In this document: in pieces, positions 26,268 to 36,742 of the stretch
Layout of the letters: each line of letters begins with the position of its first letter
Position numbering within the stretch: position 1 is the stretch's first letter
DNA from: Nocardioides sp. Root190
GTDB taxonomy: Bacteria; Actinomycetota; Actinomycetes; Propionibacteriales; Nocardioidaceae
NCBI RefSeq assembly: GCF_001428565.1
Contig: NZ_LMIA01000001.1
Span: 62,001 to 126,000 of the forward strand
Direction of reading: 5' to 3'
DNA length: 64,000 nt
Translations under genes and position numbers: made by a program
Notes under the pieces: generated by a model
What the model was told of the DNA's origin: nothing
What the model saw: the letters and a program-made list of their open reading frames with translations, nothing else
Database searches by the model: none

Positions 26268-28781
26268 TCAGCCGGGCTGCTCCTCGAGCGCGGAGCGCAG
26301 CTCGGTCCTCCCGGACACGCCGAGCTTGCGGTAGACCTTCGCGAGGTGGTTGTCGACCGTGCGGACCGAGAGTCCGAGCTGCTCGCCGATCTCCTTGCTG
26401 CGCACCCGTTGAGCCGCGAGGTGGGCGATCTCGATCTCCCGCCGGCTGAGGAGGACACCCGACTCGGGCCACGAACCGAGCAGGTGAACCGAACGCAGCA
26501 CCGCAGCCGTACGCCGGTCCCGGACGGCCGCGTCGTGGCGCCCCGACTCCTGGTGCAGGCGTGCTGCCTGCTCCCAGGAGTCGGCAGCACGGCCCACGAG
26601 GCCCGTCTCCTCGAGGGCGACGGCCGCAGCCGACAGGCGCTGCGCCGATCCGTCGACCTGGGCCGAGGCCCGGGTGGCCAGCAGCCGGGCAACGCCTCCC
26701 CGGCCACCGAGCTCGAGCAGCTCGTCGGCGAGACCTGGAGAGCGGCACATCATCCATGCCTCGTCGAGAGCGAGCACGCCGAGGTGGCCGTGACTTTCAG
26801 CGAGGGCGCGGCGAGCGGCGACGACGAGAACGTCCGGTCCTGACCTGGTGGCCGCAACGCGGGCCAGGTGCAGGGCAACCTTCACATCGGGTTCGTCCGC
26901 TGGATCCGGTGGTTCCAGACCGGTCTGCCCACGCCGCGCCGCCACCGCGAGCACGAGAGCCTCGGCCGTCGTACGCAGGCCGGTGAAGTCGTGCCACGCG
27001 AGGTGGCGCACCGCGCGCCCGCCCAGTACGGCGGCATCGTCGAGGCGTCCGGTGTGCAACGCGAGCTCGGCCGCGGCGTACTCCCACATCCCGAGCTCGT
27101 ATCCAGCCGCCCGAGCGGCGGCATCGCGCCTCGACGTGGACAACTCCTGCGCCCTCGCCAGCTCGCCGTCGAACACGAGCGCGAGAAAACGCGAGAGCTC
27201 CAGGAGATGCCCGGAGCTCGCCGGAGCGACGGTGGTGCGTGCGAGTGCCCGAAATCCGGCTGCGACCTCCTGCTCTGCAGCGCTCCTGCTGCCGTCGAGA
27301 CTGGCGATCATCGCACCGATCACGGCGGCGCCGACGGCTCCAGCAGCGTCCACGTCCGCGGCATCGACGTCGGGGGCTGCGACGTCGGTCTCCCCGGCCA
27401 TCAGCCGCCACTTGACCAGGCCCGTGGCGATCAGATCCTTGGTCCGGCTCCCGACGGGTTCGGACAACAGCGAGGTCACGGCGGCGACCGCGACCGCCGC
27501 GTCGCCGTGTCGAACGGCGTGCAGGACGCCCAGCTCGTGGGCCAGGCGGACCAGCAGGTCGTCGTGGTCCGGGCGAGTCCGGTCGCCCGCCAGGAGTGCT
27601 CGCGCGCGGTCGAGGCACGCACCGGCGGCCTCGAGCTGCCCGGCCGCCGACGCCTCCGCACCGCGCAGCAACTGGGTGGCGGCGAAGTCGTTCGGGGCTG
27701 CCGCGAGCAATTCGGCCCGTTCCGGCGTGGTCAGCGCAGGCTGTTGGGCAGCAGCGAGGATCGCGCCCGCCGGCGGTGGGGACCCAGCGCGCACCGCCAA
27801 CAACGCCGAGCGTGCCCGCCCGCTGTCGTCGCCGGAGACGGCCGAGAACACGGAGAGCGCCTCCGCTGCGCGCAGCCTGCCGAGAGACGGCGGCGTCGCG
27901 GCGAGGACGAGGTCACGGTCCAGGTGCCGGGCGAACCCGATCATGCCCGCGTCCTCCCGCAACACACCGTCGCTGAGCAGGCGGTCCATGCCCCCCACCT
28001 GCCGGACCGCGTCCGCCGGGACGTCGCCAGCGACGGCCACGACCTCGGCGGCTCGGCGCACATCCGGGGCAAGCAGCGCGGGGTCGAGGAACCACCGGCC
28101 CAGCTCGGCCGCTCCTGGCTGCGTCCAGCGCAGCTCCACTCCTCCGGGGGTGGGCTCGGGCACGGCGTACTCGAGCAGCGCCACCGCCACGGCAGGCCGT
28201 CCCTCGCACCGGGCCAGCAAGGAGGCGGCGGCACCAGCGGAGAGCTCGCCACCCACGCGGGCGGTGGCGAGGGCCAGGATCTCGTCCGGGCTGGCGGGGG
28301 CGACCTCGATCAGCTCCCAGCGGCCGTCGGCGATGCCGTCCCGAATCGCTCGCGGCAGGCTCACGAGGTCGGCGGCGACCAGCACGACGCTGGCTCCGGC
28401 CCGCGCCAGGTGGGAGACGAGCACACCTGAGGCACTGTCGAGGTCGTCGGCGTCGTCGACCACGACACAGGCCGCGGCCTGTGGATCCGCGAGCAGGCGT
28501 GGGAGCCGGGTGTAGGCGAGCAGGGCGAGCGAGGGGTCGGCGGCTCCGACCGCACCGTCGAGCTGGTACGACGACAGCACCGGCGCGAAGGGAGCGAGGG
28601 GAAGCCCAGTGGTGCCGTCAGCGCCGAGAACCTCCACGATCACGCGCCCAGCAGCGCGCAGCGCTTCGGCGACCAGCCGCGCGGTGTGGGTGCGTCCGCC
28701 ACCGCGAGCCACCCGGATCACCACCGGGCGTCCGCCCGTCGCGGCCGCGGCCGCCCTCGTCACGGCCTCCCGTTGGTCCAC
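26268..28781 (-). CDS. Large LuxR-family regulator (LAL type) with degenerate P-loop
   Basis: An 837-residue regulator with an N-terminal ATPase-like region, a helical repeat middle and a C-terminal LuxR helix-turn-helix (SRREIEIAHLAAQR, SKEIGEQLGLSVRTVDNHL). The Walker B-like ACVVVDDADDLD is present. The P-loop region reads ARGGGRTHTARLV, in which the catalytic Lys is replaced, so ATP use is doubtful. The HTH is nearly identical to that of the next gene upstream (28869-31445); both end KLGVSGRTELR. GTG 28781 is the first start in frame, without a strong ribosome site. A perfect palindrome lies about 55 bases upstream of the start. Confidence 0.82.
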   Translation of the reverse strand: MDQREAVTRAAAAATGGRPVVIRVARGGGRTHTARLVAEALRAAGRVIVEVLGADGTTGLPLAPFAPVLSSYQLDGAVGAADPSLALLAYTRLPRLLADPQAAACVVVDDADDLDSASGVLVSHLARAGASVVLVAADLVSLPRAIRDGIADGRWELIEVAPASPDEILALATARVGGELSAGAAASLLARCEGRPAVAVALLEYAVPEPTPGGVELRWTQPGAAELGRWFLDPALLAPDVRRAAEVVAVAGDVPADAVRQVGGMDRLLSDGVLREDAGMIGFARHLDRDLVLAATPPSLGRLRAAEALSVFSAVSGDDSGRARSALLAVRAGSPPPAGAILAAAQQPALTTPERAELLAAAPNDFAATQLLRGAEASAAGQLEAAGACLDRARALLAGDRTRPDHDDLLVRLAHELGVLHAVRHGDAAVAVAAVTSLLSEPVGSRTKDLIATGLVKWRLMAGETDVAAPDVDAADVDAAGAVGAAVIGAMIASLDGSRSAAEQEVAAGFRALARTTVAPASSGHLLELSRFLALVFDGELARAQELSTSRRDAAARAAGYELGMWEYAAAELALHTGRLDDAAVLGGRAVRHLAWHDFTGLRTTAEALVLAVAARRGQTGLEPPDPADEPDVKVALHLARVAATRSGPDVLVVAARRALAESHGHLGVLALDEAWMMCRSPGLADELLELGGRGGVARLLATRASAQVDGSAQRLSAAAVALEETGLVGRAADSWEQAARLHQESGRHDAAVRDRRTAAVLRSVHLLGSWPESGVLLSRREIEIAHLAAQRVRSKEIGEQLGLSVRTVDNHLAKVYRKLGVSGRTELRSALEEQPG

Positions 28782-28833
28782 GGAGAGGATTCTGCGGGCG
28801 ATGCCGACCCGCGCACTCCCGTTCGGCGCAAGT

Positions 28834-28850
28834 TGAGTAGAACCTACTCA
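28834..28850. promoter_or_regulatory. Perfect 7-bp inverted repeat upstream of the LAL gene
   Basis: TGAGTAG, a 3-base spacer AAC, then CTACTCA. On the minus strand it contains TAGGTT, a possible -10 element about 60 bases before the GTG at 28781, so bound protein would block transcription. A U-tract is missing, so a terminator for the upstream gene is less likely. Confidence 0.5.
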
Positions 28851-28868
28851 CGCTCGGACGGCCCTCGA

Positions 28869-31445
28869 CTACGACGCGAAGAGCGTCCGCAGCTCGGTCC
28901 TGCCGGAGACGCCGAGCTTGCGGTAGATCCGGGCCAGGTGGTTGTCGACCGTGCGCACTGAGAGCACCAACCGTTCGGCGATCTCTCGGCTCGACAGCCG
29001 GTCGCATGCAAGGTCGACGACCTCCCACTCACGATCGGTCAGAAGATCGGCGTCGCCGATCTGCCACGGCCGGACGTCGGTGCGCAGCTCCAGCTCGCGA
29101 CGAGTCCGCTGGAGCCGTCGCAGCAGCTCCGGCCGGGTCCGCGCAGCAGGCATCGCCTCGGCAACGCGCAGGACGTCGACGGAGGTCGCCTCCATGCCTG
29201 CCTGTGCGAGACGTCCCGCTGCGGAGTGAACAGCCTCCGGCTGGCCCGCCCCGAGCGCGTTGCCCACTGCTGTCAGCGCGTCGTACAGCCCGAGGCCGGG
29301 GCCGACCCGGTGGTGGATGTGGGCCAGCAGGTCAGCTGCCTGCGTGGCCTGGTCGAGACGGAAGCACACCGAGAGCGAGATCGCTGCGACGAGGTCGTGC
29401 CCGGCGTCAGCGGCGACCCGCGCGGCCGCGAGGACGGTGCGTGCCGCCACTGCGGGGTCGCCCGCCAGCGCCGCCACCCAGGCCAGGGCCTCGGAGCGCT
29501 GCATCGCGGTCTTGGGATCGGCGATCTGGGACGGACGAAGTGTCGCGAGGCGGGCCATCGCCACCTCGCCGCGGCCGAGCTGTGCCTCCACGTTGGCCTG
29601 GAGCGCCACAGCGAATCCGTGGAATCCGAGCGGATCACGCCACCCCAGCTGCTCGACGGCCAGCTCGGCCAGAGCCAGCGCATCGGCCAGCCGGCCGCCG
29701 TACATGCGATGGATGCCGAGGGTCAGTGACCACATCCCGACCGAGTCCGGGTTGCAGACGACCCGCTGCTCCTCGCACACCCCGGCAGCCTCCTCCCCGC
29801 GGCCCTGGGAGAGCAGAAGGAAGTAGCGCTGGATGTGCACCATCGCAGCTGCGAACGGATCGAGGATGCCCTGCTCGCGCTCGATGCGGGTCAGGACGTC
29901 GGCGGCCTCACCGCCCAACCGGCCGCCCATCGAGTCGAGCATGACCGCAGAGATCGCCCCCCGGACAGCCACCTCGGGCGCGGAGTCGTCGGCCGGCGCG
30001 AGGACACTCTCGGCCTCGTCCGGCAGCTCGCCATTGAGGATCCGCCACGTCCGGATCTCTGGATCGAGCAGTCCGCGATCCTTCGCCTCGATGCGCGGTG
30101 CGAGGCGGGTCGCGAGCGCGAGCGCGGAACGGACGTCGAACCGGCGGTAGGCGTGGTGGCTGCCGCAGCGGGAGACCAGCAGGGCCAGGTCGGCGGACGT
30201 TGTCGCGACCGTCTCGGCGAGGACGAACGCAGCATCGGCGCGGTCCAGACGACCGAGGAACGACAGCGCGCTGGCCTCGTCGACGGCCGTCCCGAAGGCG
30301 GTCGGCTCGTCCTGTCCTGCGGCGCGCAACCGATCGGCGAGCTCGTGGGCCATCAGATGCGCCCCCATGGAGTAGGCGCGTCGGACGGCCCATGCGATGT
30401 CGTCCAGGTCGGCGCCCAGGGCCGTGTCGCACCGCAGCCGGACAGCCGTGAACCGCAGGTCCTCGTCGTCGCCGTCCTCGAGCCTGCCGGCGACCCGGTG
30501 GACCACAGCATCGCGCTGAGGAGGATCCATGCTCTCGAGGACGACTTCGCCGAAGGTCGGGTGGGCGACGCGCAGGACGTCGTCATGATCCTCGATGAAC
30601 CCGCGACCGATCAGGTCGTCGGCGATTCGCTGTTCGCCGGGGACAGGCAGCAGCACCGCCCGCGGCGCCGATGCCCCGAGGGCGACGAGCTGCACAACGG
30701 CCATCTCGTCCGGAGCCAGCTCGTTCAAGCGGTCGGCGATCGTGGTGTGCAGGTCGCGTGGCAGCGCCACACCGTCGATCTCGACGCCGGCGCCGACGCG
30801 GCGCAGCAGACCCCGCCGCTCGGCGAGGTCGACCAGCTCACGCAGGTGCAGGGGGTTTCCGCCCGTCTGCTGGTGGAGCCGGGTGACGTCGTCGGGTCGG
30901 ACACTCGCCCCGAGTCGGCCTCGGAGGAGGTGATCGACGTCGCCGCGGCTCATCGGCTCGAGATCGATCATGTCGAGAGCGTCCTCGATGACGAGTCGTT
31001 CCAACGGCCCGGTGAGGCCGTGCTCGGTACGCCCGGTCATGATGACCGGCACGCCGAAGGCCCGCACCAACTGGTGGAGGACGGCGCCGGAGGCGCCGTC
31101 GAGGAGGGGCGCGTCGTCGACGACGAGGAGGACTTCTCGAGCTCGGGTCCCGATCGCGGCGATCAGGTCACGTGCGGTCAGCCCCGCTGGCTCGCGGTAG
31201 CGCAGGCCGAGCTCGCGCAGCAAGGGGACGAAGGGCGCCAGCGGGGCGTCGTGGAGCTCGGCCAGTCCGACGACCGACAGCACCGTCGTACCCGTGCCCG
31301 ACCACCGTGCGGCCGACCGACGGGCCATGGTCGTCTTGCCGATCCCGGAAGTGCCGCGCAGCAGCACCGGGCGCGGCGGTGTCGAGGTGAGTGATTCCTC
31401 GAGCCGACCTTCAGCCTCAGGACGGTCGAGGATGGGCCACGGCAT
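28869..31445 (-). CDS. Large LuxR-family ATPase regulator (LAL/MalT-like)
   Basis: An 858-residue regulator of the signal-transduction ATPase type. Walker A is intact (LLRGTSGIGKTTMARR near residue 30) and Walker B is EVLLVVDDAPLLD. A long alpha-helical, TPR-like middle precedes a C-terminal LuxR HTH (LTDREWEVVDLACDR, SREIAERLVLSVRTVDNHL). It is probably an ATP- and ligand-gated activator; the ligand is unknown. It is a tandem paralogue of 26268-28781, which has lost its P-loop lysine. The ATG at 31445 lacks a clear ribosome site. The 192 bases upstream, as far as 31637, hold no gene that I can see. Confidence 0.88.
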   Translation of the reverse strand: MPWPILDRPEAEGRLEESLTSTPPRPVLLRGTSGIGKTTMARRSAARWSGTGTTVLSVVGLAELHDAPLAPFVPLLRELGLRYREPAGLTARDLIAAIGTRAREVLLVVDDAPLLDGASGAVLHQLVRAFGVPVIMTGRTEHGLTGPLERLVIEDALDMIDLEPMSRGDVDHLLRGRLGASVRPDDVTRLHQQTGGNPLHLRELVDLAERRGLLRRVGAGVEIDGVALPRDLHTTIADRLNELAPDEMAVVQLVALGASAPRAVLLPVPGEQRIADDLIGRGFIEDHDDVLRVAHPTFGEVVLESMDPPQRDAVVHRVAGRLEDGDDEDLRFTAVRLRCDTALGADLDDIAWAVRRAYSMGAHLMAHELADRLRAAGQDEPTAFGTAVDEASALSFLGRLDRADAAFVLAETVATTSADLALLVSRCGSHHAYRRFDVRSALALATRLAPRIEAKDRGLLDPEIRTWRILNGELPDEAESVLAPADDSAPEVAVRGAISAVMLDSMGGRLGGEAADVLTRIEREQGILDPFAAAMVHIQRYFLLLSQGRGEEAAGVCEEQRVVCNPDSVGMWSLTLGIHRMYGGRLADALALAELAVEQLGWRDPLGFHGFAVALQANVEAQLGRGEVAMARLATLRPSQIADPKTAMQRSEALAWVAALAGDPAVAARTVLAAARVAADAGHDLVAAISLSVCFRLDQATQAADLLAHIHHRVGPGLGLYDALTAVGNALGAGQPEAVHSAAGRLAQAGMEATSVDVLRVAEAMPAARTRPELLRRLQRTRRELELRTDVRPWQIGDADLLTDREWEVVDLACDRLSSREIAERLVLSVRTVDNHLARIYRKLGVSGRTELRTLFAS

Positions 31446-31637
31446 GGCCGGAGCATAGGAGATCGGCAGCAGCGCCGTGTCCCAGATCCGCTCCTGGCGC
31501 GCCTCCTTCGCATGCAGCGGGGACGGTGCACCCGACCAGCCTCGACGTCTCAGGAATCGACTGGGTCGTGGCGCGCTCGTTGGTGCTGGTCGTTACGCAG
31601 GTTCAGCATCGGACTGCTCTGCACATGGTGGGCTCCT

Positions 31638-32024
31638 TCAGACCGGTGCGGCGTCGGACTCGACGTCGTCTGCGAAATCGCAGAATGCGTCATAGGCGCG
31701 GGGGCCGTGGATGGTGGCGGGGCCGCCCTTCATCAAGAAGGTGACGCCGATGGCCTCGGCAGCTTCCTGTCGGCTGGCTCCGGCGCGTGCGGCAGCCTGG
31801 GCGTGCGATGCGATGCATCCGTCGCAGCCTTCGACCACCCCGATGGCCAGGGCGATCAGCTCCTTGGTCTTCACGTCGAGCTCACCGGCGGTGAAGGCCG
31901 CCTTGTGGAGTTCACCGAAACCCTTGTAGACCGCTGGGATCGCACGTCGTAGCTCGCGGTGCAGCGGCGCAAGATCGGCCAGAACTTCCTTGCCGTGCTG
32001 GGCATGGGTGGTCGTGGTGCTCAT
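31638..32024 (-). CDS. AhpD-like carboxymuconolactone decarboxylase family protein
   Basis: A 128-residue alpha-helical protein of the AhpD/CMD family. The redox motif is EGCDGCIASHAQAAARAG, i.e. CxxC followed by the conserved His. Such proteins reduce peroxides or act as thiol oxidoreductases. The start at 32024 has AAGGAA upstream. It lies 42 bases downstream of the MMPL gene on the same strand and is likely co-transcribed with it. The operon is controlled from the 34233-34348 region that holds operators for a Cys-based repressor, which fits a role in thiol or oxidant stress (inferred). Confidence 0.88.
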   Translation of the reverse strand: MSTTTTHAQHGKEVLADLAPLHRELRRAIPAVYKGFGELHKAAFTAGELDVKTKELIALAIGVVEGCDGCIASHAQAAARAGASRQEAAEAIGVTFLMKGGPATIHGPRAYDAFCDFADDVESDAAPV

Positions 32025-32066
32025 GGTGGTTCCTTCCGTCGGACGAGTGATCAGGGGCGGCGATGG

Positions 32067-34232
32067 TCAGCCGTGGGCGAAGCGGATGTCGGGGAGGATC
32101 CGGGTCAGCCAGCGAGGCGCCCACCAGGCCGCGCGTCCGGTCAGGCGAAGCAGCACCGGCAGCAGGACCAGCCGGACGAGGAAGGCGTCGAGAAGCACGG
32201 CGATGCCGAGGATGATGCCCATCTCCTTGGGCGGCAGGGGGCCCGAGAGCGCGAAGGTGAAGAAGACCGCGACCATGACCGCACCGGCGGCGAAGATCAA
32301 CCTCCCGGAGTGGGCGACCGCGCCGACCATGGCGTCATGTGGGTCGCCGCTTCGTTCGTGGTGCTCCTTGGCCGAGGCGAGCAGGAAGACCGTGTAGTCC
32401 ATCGCGATGGCGAAGATCATGGCGAAGAAGAACACCGGAGCCCAGGCATCCAGGAACCCTTGGGACTCGAATCCGAAGAACCCCGCGCCCCAGCCTTCCT
32501 GGAAGATCAGCCTGGCCACCCCGAAGGCCGCGGCAGTCGAGAGCAGGCTCACCAAGGTGCCCAGCAAGGCGATCAGTGGCGCCTGGAGTGCGACGAGAAG
32601 CAAGAGGAAGCCGAGCGCCAGGATCACTCCGACCACCAGTGGGGTCGAGTCATCGAGCTGGGTCTTCAGGTCGAGGTTCTCCACCGCCGCACCCCCGACC
32701 AGGGCCGTGGAGGGAAGGTCGGCACGCAGCCGGTCGACCGTCGCGGCCAGGGCCGGATCGGACGGGTCGACCGTGGGGACGGCCTGGATCAGCGACAGAC
32801 CAGAGCCATCCGGTGCCGGCGATGCGGGCACGGAACCGGCAATCCCGGGATCATCGGCCACCACAGCGGCGGCCTCCACGGCCTGGGCCTGATCGACGAT
32901 GACCTGCAGGGTTCCGGGGGCGCCGGGACCGAAGCTCTCCTGAACGAGGTCGTAGCCGATCCGGGCCGAAGCATCGTCCGGCAGCACCTTGATCGACGGC
33001 ATCGCCGTCGTCACGCCGACGATCGGCGCTGCCAGGACGCCCAGGACGACGAGGGAACCCAGCCCCCAGACCAACGGCCGCTTCCACAGGCGCTCTCCCC
33101 ACGCCGCGAAGCGGGCGGAGCGGTGCTCTCCCTCGCGGGCCCAGGGAAGGGAGAACTTGTTGATCCGGTCGTCGAGCTCGAAGAGCACCAACGGCAACAG
33201 CGTCAGGGTCGCGCCGAGGACGAACAGGACCGCCAGCATGATCCCGCCAGCCATCGATCGGAATGACGGGGAGGGCACCAACATCACCGCGGACAGCGAG
33301 ATCAGCACCGTGGCGCCGGAGAGGAGCACAGCCTTGCCGGCGGTGTCCATGGTCTCCGCGATCGCCGCCCGCGGCGATCCATGCGCAGCCATCCGCGCGG
33401 CGCGGTAGCGAACGACCAGGAACAGGGCGTAGTCGATGCCCAGCGCGAGCGCGAACATCATCGCGAAGTTCATTGCCCAGATGGACACCGGGACGAATTG
33501 GTTGATGAGCACCAACGAACCAGCCGAGGCAACCAAGCCGGAGATGGTCAGGAGCAGCGGGAGGCCGGCCGCCACGAGGGCACCGAACGCGAGCACCAGG
33601 ATCGCCAACGTCACCGGCCAGGAGAACAACTCCGACTTCAACATCGCGCTCAGATTGGCCTCGTTGAAGTCCGACCACAGCAGCGACGCACCCGTCGGGT
33701 TCACCGTCACTCCGTCGCCAGACAGCTCCTCGAGTGGCCCCTTGACGTCATCGGCCACCCGGACCATCTCGTTGGTGTCAGCCCCTGCGCCGGCCAGCAG
33801 CACGGCTGTCGTGCCGTCCTGGCTCAGGGTTGCTCCGGCCTGTGGCTGGACCACCTCGGCGATTCGCGGATCCGTGTCGAGCATCGCGGTCGCCCGCGCC
33901 AGCACTTCGGCGCCGACTCCTTCGGTGACCGGCCCCTCGGCGGAACGGACAACCACCTGGATGGCCGAGCTCGCGTTGCCGCCGAAGTGATCGCGGGCCA
34001 GCTCGCGGGCAGCGACTGACTGCGATCCGTCGGCCTGCCATCCAGCACCAGAGAGGTCGCTCTCCACTCGTGGTGCGAAAGCGCCGAGCCCGACGATCAG
34101 GAGCACCCAGACCGCGGCCGTCGTACGACGTCGGCGGGTCACCCACACGCCCAGCCGACCCAGCGGACCGGGACGGAAACCAATCTCCGGGTCGAGGTCG
34201 GTACGGGACGGGTGCGACGCGGTGGCGGTCAT
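32067..34232 (-). CDS. MMPL/RND-family membrane transporter
   Basis: A 721-residue transporter with the MMPL layout: one helix, a large extracytoplasmic domain, five helices, a linker, then a second domain and five more helices. Typical family segments are MFALALGIDYALFLVVRYR and MIFAIAMDYTVFLLASAKE, where the buried Asp of GIDYALF and MDYTVF is the proton-relay residue of the family. The start at 34232 has AAGGAG upstream. It is divergent from the DUF302/CsoR-like genes, with two operator-like repeats in between. It probably exports a lipid or hydrophobic toxic compound; the substrate is unknown. Confidence 0.9.
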   Translation of the reverse strand: MTATASHPSRTDLDPEIGFRPGPLGRLGVWVTRRRRTTAAVWVLLIVGLGAFAPRVESDLSGAGWQADGSQSVAARELARDHFGGNASSAIQVVVRSAEGPVTEGVGAEVLARATAMLDTDPRIAEVVQPQAGATLSQDGTTAVLLAGAGADTNEMVRVADDVKGPLEELSGDGVTVNPTGASLLWSDFNEANLSAMLKSELFSWPVTLAILVLAFGALVAAGLPLLLTISGLVASAGSLVLINQFVPVSIWAMNFAMMFALALGIDYALFLVVRYRAARMAAHGSPRAAIAETMDTAGKAVLLSGATVLISLSAVMLVPSPSFRSMAGGIMLAVLFVLGATLTLLPLVLFELDDRINKFSLPWAREGEHRSARFAAWGERLWKRPLVWGLGSLVVLGVLAAPIVGVTTAMPSIKVLPDDASARIGYDLVQESFGPGAPGTLQVIVDQAQAVEAAAVVADDPGIAGSVPASPAPDGSGLSLIQAVPTVDPSDPALAATVDRLRADLPSTALVGGAAVENLDLKTQLDDSTPLVVGVILALGFLLLLVALQAPLIALLGTLVSLLSTAAAFGVARLIFQEGWGAGFFGFESQGFLDAWAPVFFFAMIFAIAMDYTVFLLASAKEHHERSGDPHDAMVGAVAHSGRLIFAAGAVMVAVFFTFALSGPLPPKEMGIILGIAVLLDAFLVRLVLLPVLLRLTGRAAWWAPRWLTRILPDIRFAHG

Positions 34233-34260
34233 GGATCACTCTCTCCTTGGGGAATGCGAC

Positions 34261-35013
<753 letters not shown>

Positions 35014-35248
35014 GGGCGCGCCACACTTCACAGGTCCGGCGGACGAGGATCGTCTGGCGCGTCAGCAACGCTGCGGTGCGGGCTACGATGAGAAAACCCC
35101 CGACGACGGCCTCACGCCGCGCAATCTGCCGTACTCAACGCGTGATGCCGGGTTCCCAGGATCGGTGGTGGGATTCCGGTACCTCCTCGACGGAGACGCC
35201 GGACCCGATGTGGCCCCGGATCCGGGGTTGCTCCTGCTACCCGGGGAC
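35014..35248. other. Intergenic region with possible promoter and long leader
   Basis: No gene is evident in these 235 bases. A candidate -10 element TACGAT lies at 35084-35089, which would give the following GAF-ANTAR gene a leader of about 150 bases. The leader is GC-rich with several short inverted repeats, but I could not establish a defined riboregulator. Confidence 0.3.
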
Positions 35249-35968
35249 ATGAATGTGACGACGGTGACGCAGATCCTTGCGACCATCCATGGCCAGTCCG
35301 GCGGCGGGACGTCACTCCCCGACCTCCTCTGCATGGACTGCGCCCAGACCCTCCGCCTGACGGCCGTGGGCATGACTCTCACGAACACCGCCGGGCACAG
35401 GACGGTCGTCGGGGCGTCAGGGCTCATCGCCTCGCGGGTCGAGGAACTGCAGTCGGACGTGGGAGAAGGCCCGAGCGTCGATGCGTCGCTGGCCAGCCGG
35501 AGCGTCATCCACGACGACCTCATGATCGACTCCGGCGCCAGGTGGCCGATCTTCGCGCCTGCCGCCGTTGCCGCGGGCATCCGGGGGGTGAGCGCGCTTC
35601 CGCTGCGGGTCGGCGGGGTCAGGCTCGGCAGTCTCGGGCTCTATCGGTCGAGCCCCGGACACCTGGACGACGCCCAGAGCGACACGGCCGAAACCTATGC
35701 GGCCGCCGCCGTCGCCGTGCTGGTCGGCCTCCAGGGCGAGGCGACAGAGACCGCGCTCCACCCCGATCTCGCCGCGCCCATGGCCTACCGGGCCGTGATC
35801 CACCAAGCGACCGGCTTTCTGTCGGTCAAGGCATCGCTGGAGATGTCCGAAGCGCTGTTGCTGCTGCGCGCGAACGCGTTCGCCGCTGACCGGCCGCTCG
35901 TCGACGTCGCCCACGACGTGCTCTCGGGCCAGCTGCGGCTCCACCCGGAGGAAAAAGAGGATGATTGA
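35249..35968 (+). CDS. GAF-ANTAR domain protein
   Basis: A 239-residue protein. The N-terminal GAF-like region (residues about 20-165, with DVGEGPSVDASLASRSVIHDD in part and SALPLRVGGVRLGSLGLYR) should bind a small ligand. The C-terminal ANTAR domain (YRAVIHQATGFLSVKAS, then EALLLLRANAFAADRPL) binds RNA and prevents transcription termination in known systems. The start at 35249 follows CCGGGG; a longer reading to 35165 is possible. It precedes a second GAF-ANTAR gene by 51 bases. The RNA targets are unknown. Confidence 0.88.
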   Translation: MNVTTVTQILATIHGQSGGGTSLPDLLCMDCAQTLRLTAVGMTLTNTAGHRTVVGASGLIASRVEELQSDVGEGPSVDASLASRSVIHDDLMIDSGARWPIFAPAAVAAGIRGVSALPLRVGGVRLGSLGLYRSSPGHLDDAQSDTAETYAAAAVAVLVGLQGEATETALHPDLAAPMAYRAVIHQATGFLSVKASLEMSEALLLLRANAFAADRPLVDVAHDVLSGQLRLHPEEKEDD

Positions 35969-36019
35969 GGAACGGACGCCCGCTGCTCCCCACGGGGCGC
36001 TCGGCTGGAGGAGATGGCC

Positions 36020-36742
36020 ATGACGAATGAACTGCGACTGACCCGAGTCTTCGTTGAGCTCGCGGACACCTTGATCGACGAGTTCGACGTGCTCGACTTC
36101 CTGTCAGTCCTGACTGACAGAAGTGTCGGGCTGCTGAATGCCGATGCGGCTGGCGTCATCCTCCTCGACCCGCACGGCGTCATGCACGTCGTCGCATCGA
36201 CGAGTGACCAGGCGCAGCTCCTCGAGCTCCTCGAGCTGCAGAACGAGGAAGGCCCTTGTCTCGACTGCCTGGCGACCGGTCGAGCGGTCGTCAACGTCGG
36301 GCTCGCCGAGGCTCAGGAACGGTGGCCGGCCTTCACCCGCGCGCTGGCCGACGGCGGATTCCAGTCCGCCCATGCCATCCCGCTGCGCCTTCGGGACTCG
36401 GTCGTCGGGGCGATGAACCTGTTCTGCACCACCGAGTCCCGCTTGAGTGACGACGACGTCGCCGTGGGACAGGCGTTGGCAGACATCGCCACCATCGGCT
36501 TGCTCCAGGAACGGGCGGTCCGGCAGTCCGGTCTCATCGCCGAGCAGCTCCAGGCAGCACTCGACAACCGCGTGCTGATCGAGCAGGCGAAGGGCTCCCT
36601 GATGGCGAGCGCCGGTCTCGACGTCGACCAGGCCTTCCAGCTCATGCGCACCTACAGCCGCCGCAACAACGTGTCCGTCAGGGAAACCGCACGCCGGGTG
36701 GCAGAACGTTCTCTGAGCGTCGATCAGCTGAGACAGAGCTGA
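36020..36742 (+). CDS. GAF-ANTAR domain protein, second copy
   Basis: A 240-residue GAF-ANTAR protein. The GAF region includes GVILLDPHGVMHVVAS, QNEEGPCLDCLATGRAV and AIPLRLRDSVVGAMNLF. The GPCLDC pair of cysteines is common in mycobacterial and streptomycete relatives. The ANTAR end has LIEQAKGSLMASAGLDVDQAF followed by MRTYSRRNNVSVRE. ATG 36020 is chosen because GGAGGAG lies 7 bases before it; ATG 36014 would leave no spacing. It likely acts as a ligand-controlled antiterminator, paired with the preceding gene. Confidence 0.9.
   Translation: MTNELRLTRVFVELADTLIDEFDVLDFLSVLTDRSVGLLNADAAGVILLDPHGVMHVVASTSDQAQLLELLELQNEEGPCLDCLATGRAVVNVGLAEAQERWPAFTRALADGGFQSAHAIPLRLRDSVVGAMNLFCTTESRLSDDDVAVGQALADIATIGLLQERAVRQSGLIAEQLQAALDNRVLIEQAKGSLMASAGLDVDQAFQLMRTYSRRNNVSVRETARRVAERSLSVDQLRQS

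Noticed and set aside
35090-35248. Possible riboswitch or ANTAR target in the GAF-ANTAR leader
   Set aside because: Only short, ambiguous inverted repeats were seen; no defined double hexaloop structure could be shown by eye.
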